This document shows positions 1-7,223 of a stretch of 8,590 nt of DNA, piece by piece. The position numbers and the translations under genes are program-made. Positions within the stretch are counted from its first letter, which is position 1. Each line of letters starts with the position of its first letter. Source of the DNA: an uncultured Bacteroidales bacterium (GTDB lineage Bacteria > Bacteroidota > Bacteroidia > Bacteroidales > P3); assembly GCA_947174375.1 (NCBI GenBank), contig CAMWIS010000068.1, positions 1 to 8,590 on the forward strand, written 5' to 3'. The notes below the pieces were generated by a model. The model made no database searches and had not been told where the DNA came from. It saw nothing but the letters and a program-made list of their open reading frames with translations.

Positions 1-2321
1 CCGACAACATCCCGGGCGTGCCCACCTTCGGCTCTATGACGGCGCAGAAGCTGTTGCAGCAGTTCGACTCGGTGGAGGAACTCATCGCGCACAGTGATGA
101 AATAAAGCCCGCCCGTTTCGGGGAGCGGCTGAAAGAATACGCGGAGCAGGCGTTGTTCTCCAAAAAATTGGCTACCATTATGTTGGACGCGCCGATTACG
201 CTTGACGAAGCCTCCCTGCGGCTCAAACTGCCCGACCAGGCCGCCACCGAAGCGTTGATGGACGAACTCGAACTGCGGAGTTTCAGCGCACGGCTGTTAG
301 ACTTCTACGGCCTGAGGCCCTCGGCGGGTATGGGCTACCAAATGCCCGAAACGGCGGCGGAGCCGGCCGCGCCGGCGGCAACAGCCCCGACGGCTACTGC
401 TCCGACAACCCCGGTGGCGACGGTTGCCGAAGAGGCGGCGCCGGTGGCGCCCAAGCGGGCGGGGCGACCGCCCAAACCGACGGTGCTGGAAGGGCCCGAC
501 CTGTTTTCGATGCTGACCGAGGACGGCGCGGCCGGCACGGCCACCGCCACGGCGGAACCCGCACCCTGCGGCACGGACGTGCGGCTGTGGCCCGACTTCG
601 ACACGTTGCAACGGGAATTTAATACCCTGTTCGGTTCGGCGGAACCCTTGGCCGTGGCTGTGGCCTGCGACAACGAGGAGCGTTGGCGCTACGCCGCCAT
701 GACGCAATGGTTCTTCGCGCATCCGCAACAGGGCGTTTTCCGCTACGACCCGCCGCAACCCCTCGGCGAACGGGAGAAACACTGGTTTGAAGACAACATA
801 CTGGGGCGCGAAACCCCCTGGGCCGTCTATCATGTCAAGCGGCTGTGGCACCTGTGCCGCCACGCGGGCATGGCGGTGGAACGCCTCGAAGCCCGGGCGG
901 CCTGCAAGGACGTGATGCTGGCGCATTACGTGGCCGACCCCGAAAACGGGCATACGTTCGCCCGCATCGTCGAATCGGTCTTGCACGAACGCTGCATTCC
1001 CGCCCCCACGCCCACGGGCCAATGCCTGCAAGAGGCCGCCCGCCTGTGGCCGGTATGGGAGAGCCTGCGGACGCGCTTGGCGGAGACCGACAGCATCGCG
1101 CTGTTGGAAACGATGGAGATGCCGCTGGCCTACGTGCTGGCGCAGATGGAAGCCGACGGCGTGAAGGTGGATCCCGCGCTGCTGAAGGCGTTTCAACAGA
1201 CGCTGGACGCGAAGATGCAGACGCTGAGCCAAGAGATATATACACTTGCCGGGCAGTCGTTCAACATCGGGTCGCCCAAACAGTTGGGCGAAATCCTTTA
1301 CGAGAAGCTGCAAATAACCGACAAGCCCAAGCACACGAAGACCAAGCAGTGGAGCACGGCCGAAGACATCCTGCAGAAATTGGCCTCCAAGCACCCGATT
1401 GTGAACCTCGTGCTGTCGTACCGCAGCCTGAGCAAGCTCAAATCGTCGTATGCCGAGGCCCTGCCGCAGCTCATCGACGCGCAGACGGGGCGCATCCACA
1501 CGACCTTCAACCAGGCCGTGGCCGCCACGGGGCGGTTGAGTTCCACGAACCCCAACCTGCAGAGCATCCCCGTGCGCAACGATATGGGGCGCGAAATCCG
1601 CAAGGCCTTCGTACCCTACGGCACGGACGACCTTTTGCTGTCGGCCGACTACTCGCAGATAGAACTGCGCATCATCGCCTCCGTAAGCGGCGACACTTCG
1701 ATGCAGGCCGACTTTTCGGCGCACAAGGACGTGCATACGGCCACGGCCGCCAAGGTGTTCAACGTGCCTTTGGAGGACGTGACGCCGGCCCAGCGGCGCA
1801 TGGCCAAAACCGTCAACTTCGGCATCATCTACGGCATCTCGGCCTTCGGCTTGGCCGAACGCTTGCAGATAGGCCGGCGGGAAGCCGCGGAACTCATCGA
1901 GAAATACTTTGTGCAATACCCCGAACTCAAAACCTATATGGAGGGCGTTTTGGCCGAAGCGCGCGACAAGGGCTATGTGGAGACGCTGTGCCGTCGCCGC
2001 CGCTACCTGCCCGACATCGTTTCGGGCAACGCCGTCGTGCGCGGCTATGCCGAACGCAATGCCGTGAACGCGCCCATACAGGGTACGTCGGCCGACATGA
2101 TTAAACTGGCGATGATACGCATCGCCAAGCGGCTGAAAACGGAAGGCTTTGCGGCCAAGATGCTGTTGCAGGTACACGACGAGTTGATTTTCAATGTGCC
2201 GCGCACGGAGTTGGCGGCCTTGCAAGCCTTGGTGGAAGCGGAAATGAAACAGGCGCTGCCGTTGGAAGTGCCGATAGAAGTGGAGATGCAGGCGGCCGCC
2301 AATTGGTCGGACGCGCACTGA
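1..2321 (+). CDS. polA: DNA polymerase I, 5'-truncated by the window edge
   Basis: Fills gaps and removes RNA primers in replication and repair. The frame is open from the first base and reads DNIPGVPTFGSMTAQKLL, the helix-hairpin-helix end of the 5' nuclease, so the true start is upstream; the GTG at 18 is an internal Val. About 190 N-terminal residues are probably missing. Numbering from base 18: 5'-nuclease end to about 105; Ala/Thr/Pro-rich linker 110-165; 3'-5' exonuclease-like domain about 185-335; polymerase domain from about 370. Polymerase motifs are intact: motif A DYSQIELR with catalytic D544; O-helix RRMAKTVNFGIIYG with R593, K597, F601, Y605; motif C QVHDE with D721 and E722. The protein ends in NWSDAH, typical of the family. 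The exonuclease domain keeps DVMLAHY (298-304) but lacks the DTE motif and the NxKYD-type motif, so proofreading is probably absent (inference). Identification as PolA is near certain. Confidence 0.97.
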   Translation, partial: DNIPGVPTFGSMTAQKLLQQFDSVEELIAHSDEIKPARFGERLKEYAEQALFSKKLATIMLDAPITLDEASLRLKLPDQAATEALMDELELRSFSARLLDFYGLRPSAGMGYQMPETAAEPAAPAATAPTATAPTTPVATVAEEAAPVAPKRAGRPPKPTVLEGPDLFSMLTEDGAAGTATATAEPAPCGTDVRLWPDFDTLQREFNTLFGSAEPLAVAVACDNEERWRYAAMTQWFFAHPQQGVFRYDPPQPLGEREKHWFEDNILGRETPWAVYHVKRLWHLCRHAGMAVERLEARAACKDVMLAHYVADPENGHTFARIVESVLHERCIPAPTPTGQCLQEAARLWPVWESLRTRLAETDSIALLETMEMPLAYVLAQMEADGVKVDPALLKAFQQTLDAKMQTLSQEIYTLAGQSFNIGSPKQLGEILYEKLQITDKPKHTKTKQWSTAEDILQKLASKHPIVNLVLSYRSLSKLKSSYAEALPQLIDAQTGRIHTTFNQAVAATGRLSSTNPNLQSIPVRNDMGREIRKAFVPYGTDDLLLSADYSQIELRIIASVSGDTSMQADFSAHKDVHTATAAKVFNVPLEDVTPAQRRMAKTVNFGIIYGISAFGLAERLQIGRREAAELIEKYFVQYPELKTYMEGVLAEARDKGYVETLCRRRRYLPDIVSGNAVVRGYAERNAVNAPIQGTSADMIKLAMIRIAKRLKTEGFAAKMLLQVHDELIFNVPRTELAALQALVEAEMKQALPLEVPIEVEMQAAANWSDAH
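378..407 (+). repeat. Two-copy 15-base repeat coding ATAPT twice in the PolA linker
   Basis: Two adjacent 15-base units each encode Ala-Thr-Ala-Pro-Thr inside the low-complexity linker of polA. The copies differ at four of the five third codon positions, so the peptide repeat is kept while the DNA has diverged. This fits an old slippage duplication, or simply compositional convergence in an Ala/Thr/Pro-rich segment. Confidence 0.5.
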
Positions 2322-2334
2322 TAAAACAAGCGTT

Positions 2335-3123
2335 ATGGATAGAAGCAGACGGAAACAACGGGAGCAGCGGGAACCGGCGGCCGCCAAGGGGCGTGCGCCG
2401 ATGCCCGGAGAAGCCAACCGCCGTGGGCGGCGCAACCGGCGGGAAAAGGAGCAAAACTGGGGGGCGTATATGCGCACCGGCGAGTTTTGGCAACAAATCG
2501 CGCTGATGATACTCATCGTCATTGTCCTGACCGTGGCCTCGCTGTTCTCGCTCAGATTCTTTACGCACCACGGCCAGCAGATCCGCGTGCCCGACATGAG
2601 CGGCTACACGCTGGACGAACTGCGGTCGCTCGAAGACCGCTACGCGTTCCGCTTTGTGGTGCGCGATTCGGTGTTCGACCTCTCGCAACGGGCGGGCGCG
2701 GTGGTGTCGCATACGCCCAAGCCCGGCGACATCGTCAAGCGGCGCCGCACGTTCTACGTGGTGACGGCTTCGTACGAAAGGCCGAGCGTGCCGATGCCCA
2801 ACCTCATTGACCTGTCGCACCGCCAGGCGCTTTCTTTGTTGGAAACCTACGGCCTGCAGGCGGGCGGCGTAACCTATGTGCCTTCGGTGGCGGGCGGCGC
2901 CGTGCTGGGGCAATACTACGCGGGGCAGACCATCGAGGCGGGGATGCCCATCCCGCAGGGCGCCCGCGTGGACTTGACGATAGGCGTGACCGACAAAGTG
3001 AAGGGGCCGCGCTACCGGCTCAAGAAAGAGGAAGCCGACAGCCTGCAGATGGAGGCGGATTCGATAGACGCCTTGGAATACGGCGATTTGACGGACTTTA
3101 CGGACGAAGACTATGACGATTAG
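2335..3123 (+). CDS. Single-pass membrane protein with two PASTA domains
   Basis: 262 residues. Residues 1-50 are Arg/Lys-rich and probably cytoplasmic; one membrane helix spans about 55-76; then come PASTA 1 (about 83-145, starting VPDMSGYTLDEL) and PASTA 2 (about 152-218, starting MPNLIDLSHRQAL), and an acidic tail (DLTDFTDEDYDD). The PASTA repeats should face the periplasm. In other bacteria PASTA domains bind peptidoglycan or muropeptides, often on Ser/Thr kinases or penicillin-binding proteins; here there is no kinase or transpeptidase domain, so a scaffold or wall-sensing role is inference. Kinase-less PASTA proteins beside an rluD-like gene are, as I recall, common in Bacteroidota. The start at 2335 follows polA by 13 bases with no good Shine-Dalgarno sequence. 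In-frame ATGs at 2401 and 2470 are alternatives, and 2470 (MRTGEFW) matches where I expect relatives to begin. The 3' end overlaps the next gene by 11 bases. Confidence 0.9.
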   Translation: MDRSRRKQREQREPAAAKGRAPMPGEANRRGRRNRREKEQNWGAYMRTGEFWQQIALMILIVIVLTVASLFSLRFFTHHGQQIRVPDMSGYTLDELRSLEDRYAFRFVVRDSVFDLSQRAGAVVSHTPKPGDIVKRRRTFYVVTASYERPSVPMPNLIDLSHRQALSLLETYGLQAGGVTYVPSVAGGAVLGQYYAGQTIEAGMPIPQGARVDLTIGVTDKVKGPRYRLKKEEADSLQMEADSIDALEYGDLTDFTDEDYDD

Positions 3124-5221
3124 ACACGGGCTTGGGCGGACGCTGGCCTGCGGGCTGATAACCCTGGGCTTATGGGGCTTGGGTTACGCCGGAAGCGCGG
3201 CCACCGCGCCCGACACGGCGGGCCTGCGTTTGCAGCCGCTGAGCGGCAACGCACAGGTGGAACAGGCGGCAGGGGGCAAAACAGGCGTTTTGAAGGCTTC
3301 AAAGTCCGAAACCGAGGAAACATCCGTCCTGTTGCCGTTTTTCGACGATTTCTCTTATAACGGGCCTTATCCCGACCCGATGCGCTGGGCCGACCGCTCG
3401 GTCTTTATCAACAACGCGTTTGCGTTTTATCCGCCCTCTTACGGCGTAGCCACGTTCGACGCCATCGACAGCGAAGGGGCGCTTTACCGGCACGGCGGCT
3501 TAGGCGTTTCTTTCTCGGCCGACACGCTCACTTCGCGCCCCATCCGTCTGGATTCCGTATATATACCATATCCGCGTGCGCTCTCAACCGACGACTCCAT
3601 CATCCTGAGCTTTTATTACCAGCCCGGCGGTGGCTGGGGCAGCCTTTGGGACAGCACCAACCGCGGCCAAAGCCCGAACCGGAACGACCGCTTGCTGTTG
3701 GAATTTTACAGCGAGGAACTGAGTATGTGGGTGCAGATGTGGAGCAGCGACGGCATGAGCCTGTCCGAGTTCTGTCCCCTGCTTGACAGTACGGGGCGGC
3801 ACGAAGTGCAGGACATCGGCTTTTTCCGTTATGTGGAGGTGCCCATTACGACGCCCGGTTTCAACAAGCGGGATTTCCGCTTCCGTTTCCGCGCCTATTC
3901 GTCGATTGACCGCGACCTGAGGACGGGCGGCGGCCAGTGGCATATCGACTACGTGTATCTGAACTATGGCCGCACGCCGGGGCGCACGCGTCAGACCGAC
4001 GTGGCCTTTGTGGAGGCGGCCCCCACGCTGACGGCCCCTTATACGCAGATGCCGTGGCGGCAGTTCGACGCGGCGGATATACGCCCTAAGTTCGACTTTA
4101 CGCTGAACCATTTGGGGGCGGAGGCCGCGCGTATCGACTACCAATACGCCTTGCAGGATGCCGATGGCGAGAATATATATACTTCAACCGATGACGGTGC
4201 GGCGGGCATCATCTACCCGTTCGTGCAGCGCGGCTATACGACCGAGCCGGTTTTGTCGCCGGCGGCTTTCGGCTATGACTTCACCGGCGGGGAGGCCTGG
4301 GACGGGCCGCAGACCTACCGTCTGGCGCATATCGTGCGCTACAGGGGCGGCCTGAGCGGCGAGGACGAGCCTATAGCCGACTTCTGCCCCCGCAACGACA
4401 CGCTGGCGTTCTTGCAAACGTTCGGCGACGAGTTCGCCTACGACGACGGCACGGCAGAGGCCGGCATAGGGACCACGTACGCGGGCGGCACGATGGCCGT
4501 CAGCTTTACGCTGCGGGAACCCGACACGCTGACGGCCCTGCGGCTGTTTTTCAACCGCTCGTACAACGACGCCAATTCGGCGGCCTTCAGCATCTGCATC
4601 TGGCGCGCCGTGCCCGGCGACCGCGACGAGGGCTACATCCCGGACGCGCTGCTCTACGAAAGCGACTGGATTTATCCGGTGTTCGAGGACGGGCTCAACC
4701 GTTTTTACACCTACAACATAGGCGAGGGCGGCTATATGCTGCCGCAGGGCCGCTTCTTCGTCGGCATCCGCCAAAGCGGCAATACGTTCCTCAACCTCGG
4801 CTTTGACCAGAACAACGACGCCCGCGCCTACACCCACTATTACTACCTGGACGACGGCTCGCACGAATGGCGCTGGCGGCCCCTGCTGTACCGCGGCGCG
4901 CTGATGCTGAGACCGGCCTTCGGCACGGCGGCGCGGCAACCCGTCAAAAACGAGGGTGTCGGCAGGCCAGGGGCGACGGGTGCCGCGCCCACGCTGTACG
5001 TCTATCCCAACCCCCTGCAGGGCGACGTCTTGCACATTGACCTGCCCGACGGCTGGACGGAGGCCGGCACGCACATGACGCTGAGCGCGATGGACGGCCG
5101 TATCTGCCGGCAGTCGGCCTACCGCCCCGAATGGGCTGTGGGCGGTTTGGAGGCGGGCATCTACGTGCTGCGGATAGTGGGCGCGGGCGGCGAGGCCCAC
5201 GCCAAAATCGTGATACGATAA
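3113..5221 (+). CDS. Secreted protein with type IX secretion (type A) sorting domain, function unknown
   Basis: 702 residues. Residues 1-32 form a Sec signal peptide: Arg residues, a hydrophobic core (GLITLGLWGLGY) and Ala-rich cleavage sites near 29-32. The last 75-80 residues are a T9SS type A C-terminal domain: YPNP at 631-634, LSAMDGR, GLEAGIYVLRI, final KIVIR. Known for such domains: after Sec export they direct passage across the outer membrane and are often removed, the cargo being released or surface-anchored. The body resembles an uncharacterised Bacteroidota family with LPFFDDFS (74-81), PPSYGVATFD, WHIDYVYLNYG (276-286), FAYDDGTAEAG (441-451) and LMLRPAFG (597-604); repeated aromatic beta-strand-like stretches suggest beta-sandwich modules. 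I see no protease or glycosidase active site. ATG 3113 lies inside the end of the PASTA gene, suggesting translational coupling; rluD starts 7 bases after the stop. T9SS export is well supported, the function is not known. Confidence 0.9.
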   Translation: MTIRHGLGRTLACGLITLGLWGLGYAGSAATAPDTAGLRLQPLSGNAQVEQAAGGKTGVLKASKSETEETSVLLPFFDDFSYNGPYPDPMRWADRSVFINNAFAFYPPSYGVATFDAIDSEGALYRHGGLGVSFSADTLTSRPIRLDSVYIPYPRALSTDDSIILSFYYQPGGGWGSLWDSTNRGQSPNRNDRLLLEFYSEELSMWVQMWSSDGMSLSEFCPLLDSTGRHEVQDIGFFRYVEVPITTPGFNKRDFRFRFRAYSSIDRDLRTGGGQWHIDYVYLNYGRTPGRTRQTDVAFVEAAPTLTAPYTQMPWRQFDAADIRPKFDFTLNHLGAEAARIDYQYALQDADGENIYTSTDDGAAGIIYPFVQRGYTTEPVLSPAAFGYDFTGGEAWDGPQTYRLAHIVRYRGGLSGEDEPIADFCPRNDTLAFLQTFGDEFAYDDGTAEAGIGTTYAGGTMAVSFTLREPDTLTALRLFFNRSYNDANSAAFSICIWRAVPGDRDEGYIPDALLYESDWIYPVFEDGLNRFYTYNIGEGGYMLPQGRFFVGIRQSGNTFLNLGFDQNNDARAYTHYYYLDDGSHEWRWRPLLYRGALMLRPAFGTAARQPVKNEGVGRPGATGAAPTLYVYPNPLQGDVLHIDLPDGWTEAGTHMTLSAMDGRICRQSAYRPEWAVGGLEAGIYVLRIVGAGGEAHAKIVIR

Positions 5222-5228
5222 GGTATAT
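5220..5228 (+). promoter_or_regulatory. Possible ribosome binding site of rluD, overlapping the previous stop
   Basis: AAGG at 5220-5223 overlaps the TAA of the T9SS cargo gene and is followed by TATAT directly before ATG 5229, a spacing of five bases. The short purine run is only a weak match to Shine-Dalgarno, but it sits where terminating ribosomes could re-initiate. Confidence 0.35.
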
Positions 5229-6347
5229 ATGGAAGAATATTTGGAGAAAGACACGGACTTGGCGGCGGACGCCCTGGCCGACGACGGGGAAAGCACCGAA
5301 CTCTACGAGCATTTCCGCATCACAGCCGACAAGGGGCAGACGCAGCTGCGCATCGACAAATTCTTGGTGGACCGCCTGCAAAGCACGGCCCGCAACCGCA
5401 TACAGAACGCCGCCCGCGCCGGCAACATCCTGGTGAACGGCACGGCGGTAAAGCCCAACTACAAGGTAAAGCCCGGCGACGTCATCAGCATCGTGCTGCC
5501 GCATCCGCCGCACGAATTCGAGCTGCAACCCGAAAACATCCCCGTGGATATCGTCTATGAGGACGACGACGTGCTGGTGGTGAACAAGGCCCCCGGCATG
5601 GTGGTGCATCCGGGCTTCGGCAACTTTACGGGCACGCTCGTGCAGGCGTTGATGTACCACGTGCAGGGCAAGGTATATTTGGTGCACCGCATCGACAAGG
5701 ACACGTCGGGCCTGTTGCTCGTGGCCAAGAACGAGATGGCGCAGACGTTTTTGGCCAAGCAGTTCTTCGACCACTCGGTGGAGCGCAAGTACTACGCGCT
5801 CGTATGGGGCGACTTCAAGGAGGACGACGGCACGGTGGAGGGCGCCATAGGCCGCAGCGTGCGCGACCGCCGCGTGATGACGGTGTATCCCGACGGCTCG
5901 GCCGGCAAAGAGGCCGTGACGCACTATCACGTGGAGGAACGCTTCGGTTACGTGACGCGCGTGTCGTGCGTGCTGGAGACGGGGCGGACGCATCAGATCC
6001 GCTGCCATATGCGCTATATCAAGCACCCGCTGTTCAACGACGCCACCTACGGCGGCGACCAAATCCTCAAAGGCACGACGTTCACCAAATACAAGCAGTT
6101 CATCCAAAACTGCTTCGAACTCCTGCCGCGCCAGGCCCTGCACGCGGCCACGATCGGCTTCGTGCACCCCACGACAAAGCAAACGATGCGCTTTTCGGCG
6201 CCGATACCCGACGACATGGAGAAGGTGCTGGAGAAATGGCGCAATTACGTTAAGGTGAAGGCCTACGAGGAAGAAGACGGCCTTTCGGCGGAGGAAGACC
6301 GCGCGGCCCGCATCGAACGCGGCCGCTTGCTGAACGAGAGCAAGTAA
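5229..6347 (+). CDS. rluD: RluD-like 23S rRNA pseudouridine synthase
   Basis: 372 residues, RluA/RluD family. These enzymes isomerise uridine to pseudouridine in rRNA; E. coli RluD acts on helix 69 of 23S rRNA (1911, 1915, 1917). Residues about 38-95 are an S4 RNA-binding domain (LRIDKFLVDRL, GNILVNG, VKPGDVI). The catalytic domain follows: VLVVNKAPGMVVHPG (115-129), HRIDKDTSG (153-161) with catalytic Asp156, RKYYALVWG (186-194) and TGRTHQIRCHMRY (251-263), where the family's conserved arginine lies. The presence of S4 plus HRIDKDTSG favours RluD over RluA; the exact target uridines cannot be read from sequence. Odd points are an acidic N-terminal stretch of about 30 residues before the S4 domain and a charged C-terminal tail (from about 345). 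The gene follows the T9SS cargo gene by 7 bases and is probably in the same operon. Confidence 0.94.
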   Translation: MEEYLEKDTDLAADALADDGESTELYEHFRITADKGQTQLRIDKFLVDRLQSTARNRIQNAARAGNILVNGTAVKPNYKVKPGDVISIVLPHPPHEFELQPENIPVDIVYEDDDVLVVNKAPGMVVHPGFGNFTGTLVQALMYHVQGKVYLVHRIDKDTSGLLLVAKNEMAQTFLAKQFFDHSVERKYYALVWGDFKEDDGTVEGAIGRSVRDRRVMTVYPDGSAGKEAVTHYHVEERFGYVTRVSCVLETGRTHQIRCHMRYIKHPLFNDATYGGDQILKGTTFTKYKQFIQNCFELLPRQALHAATIGFVHPTTKQTMRFSAPIPDDMEKVLEKWRNYVKVKAYEEEDGLSAEEDRAARIERGRLLNESK

Positions 6348-6377
6348 AGGACATCAGTATATAACCGATAAGGGGTA
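6348..6377 (+). promoter_or_regulatory. 30-base gap, the longest in the window; weak initiation signals only
   Basis: Holds a TATATA run (6358-6363) and AAGGGG (6370-6375), which ends two bases before the hydrolase ATG and is too close for a standard Shine-Dalgarno spacing. I find no good match to the Bacteroidota promoter (TTTG near -33, TAnnTTTG near -7) and no T-tract terminator. Read-through from rluD is the simplest view; a separate hydrolase promoter cannot be excluded. Confidence 0.25.
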
Positions 6378-7202
6378 ATGGAAAGCAAATACATCGATTG
6401 GGAGGGCAAACGCCTCCATTATACGGCGGCGGGCGCGGGGCCTGCGGTGGTGCTGCTGCACGGGCTCATGGAAGGCGCCTGGGTGTGGAACGAAATGACG
6501 GCAGTGTGGTCGGCGGAACACCGCGTGTTGGCCATCGACCTGCCCGGCCACGGCCAAAGCGAGGTGTTGGCCGACGTGCATTCGGTGCCGCTCTGTGCGC
6601 GGACGGTGGAGGCCGTCATGCGGGCCGAGGGGGTGGCCGAAGCCGTGTTGGTGGGACATTCCATGGGCGGTTATGTCGCTTTGGCCGTGGCCGACTTGTT
6701 CCCTGATAAGGTAAAGGGCATCGTGCTGTTCCACTCGCAGGCCGCTCAAGACGGCGAGCAGGGCTTGGCCCAGCGGCGCCGCACCATTGCGTTGCTCGAG
6801 CAGGGAGGCGAGGCCAAGAAAGACTTTGTGACCCGTTTCATGCCCACGCTTTTTGCGCCGCACAACCGGGAACGTATGGCCGATAAAATCGCCGCCTTGA
6901 CCGAGGGCGGGCGCGCCATGTCGCTGGAAGCGGTGTTGGCGATACAAAAAGGTTTGGCGGAACGCGACAGCTATCTGCACGTGCTCACCGGCGGTCTTCC
7001 GTCTGCGCCCGCCCCGCGCCCGCTGCCGTTCTGTTTCCTCATCGGGCGGTACGACGAAAAACAGGACACGGGCAAGGTCATGGGGCAGGCCATGCTGTGT
7101 ACGCGCGCCGAAATCCTTTGGTTGCCGTGCGGGCACATGGGCTTTTGGGAGGAGCCGGAAGCCTGCGCCGCCTTCGTGCGTGATTTCCTGAACCGACTCT
7201 AA
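6378..7202 (+). CDS. Alpha/beta-fold hydrolase
   Basis: 274 residues with no signal peptide or membrane segment, so cytoplasmic. The alpha/beta-hydrolase landmarks appear in order: oxyanion region VVLLHGL (24-30), LAIDLPGHGQS (51-61), nucleophile elbow GHSMGG (93-98) with Ser95, probable acid Asp226 in LIGRYDE (221-227), and catalytic His253 in CGHMGFWEEPE (251-261). Residues about 120-200 should form the helical cap that sets specificity. A Pro-rich insertion (PSAPAPRPLP, 208-217) precedes the strand that carries Asp226. The complete triad indicates an active esterase or related hydrolase, but the substrate cannot be predicted. The start is the ATG 30 bases after rluD, followed at once by the usual first strands. 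cstA begins 21 bases after the stop, so cotranscription is plausible though no shared pathway is evident. Confidence 0.9.
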   Translation: MESKYIDWEGKRLHYTAAGAGPAVVLLHGLMEGAWVWNEMTAVWSAEHRVLAIDLPGHGQSEVLADVHSVPLCARTVEAVMRAEGVAEAVLVGHSMGGYVALAVADLFPDKVKGIVLFHSQAAQDGEQGLAQRRRTIALLEQGGEAKKDFVTRFMPTLFAPHNRERMADKIAALTEGGRAMSLEAVLAIQKGLAERDSYLHVLTGGLPSAPAPRPLPFCFLIGRYDEKQDTGKVMGQAMLCTRAEILWLPCGHMGFWEEPEACAAFVRDFLNRL

Positions 7203-7223
7203 ACCCCGTCAACCCCCATTGCC

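Noticed and set aside
18..20. GTG at 18 as the start of polA
   Set aside because: It is the Val of the conserved DNIPGVP motif and the frame is open upstream to the first base, so it is an internal codon.
845..2104. Second + strand open frame of 419 codons inside polA
   Set aside because: Arg/Gly/Ala-rich translation without domains, in another frame over the conserved polymerase motifs of polA.
297..2597. Antisense open frame of 766 codons opposite polA
   Set aside because: Rich in His, Arg and Val with no recognisable domain. It mirrors a strongly supported polA frame and extends into the PASTA gene; GC-rich codon use leaves few antisense stops.
3149..3151. Cys13 of the T9SS cargo as a lipoprotein attachment site
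   Set aside because: It is too close to the N-terminus and the hydrophobic core continues after it; Ala-rich cleavage sites near 29-32 fit a normal signal peptide better.
4184..6182. Overlapping antisense open frames across the T9SS cargo and rluD genes (4184-5296, 4944-6182)
   Set aside because: Translations are His/Arg/Ala-rich shadows; the sense frames carry clear family motifs over the whole stretch.
6326..6344. Perfect 6-bp inverted repeat (CTTGCT, 7-base loop, AGCAAG) at the end of rluD as a terminator
   Set aside because: It lies inside the last codons, is short and has no T-tract after it; a stem of this size is easily chance.
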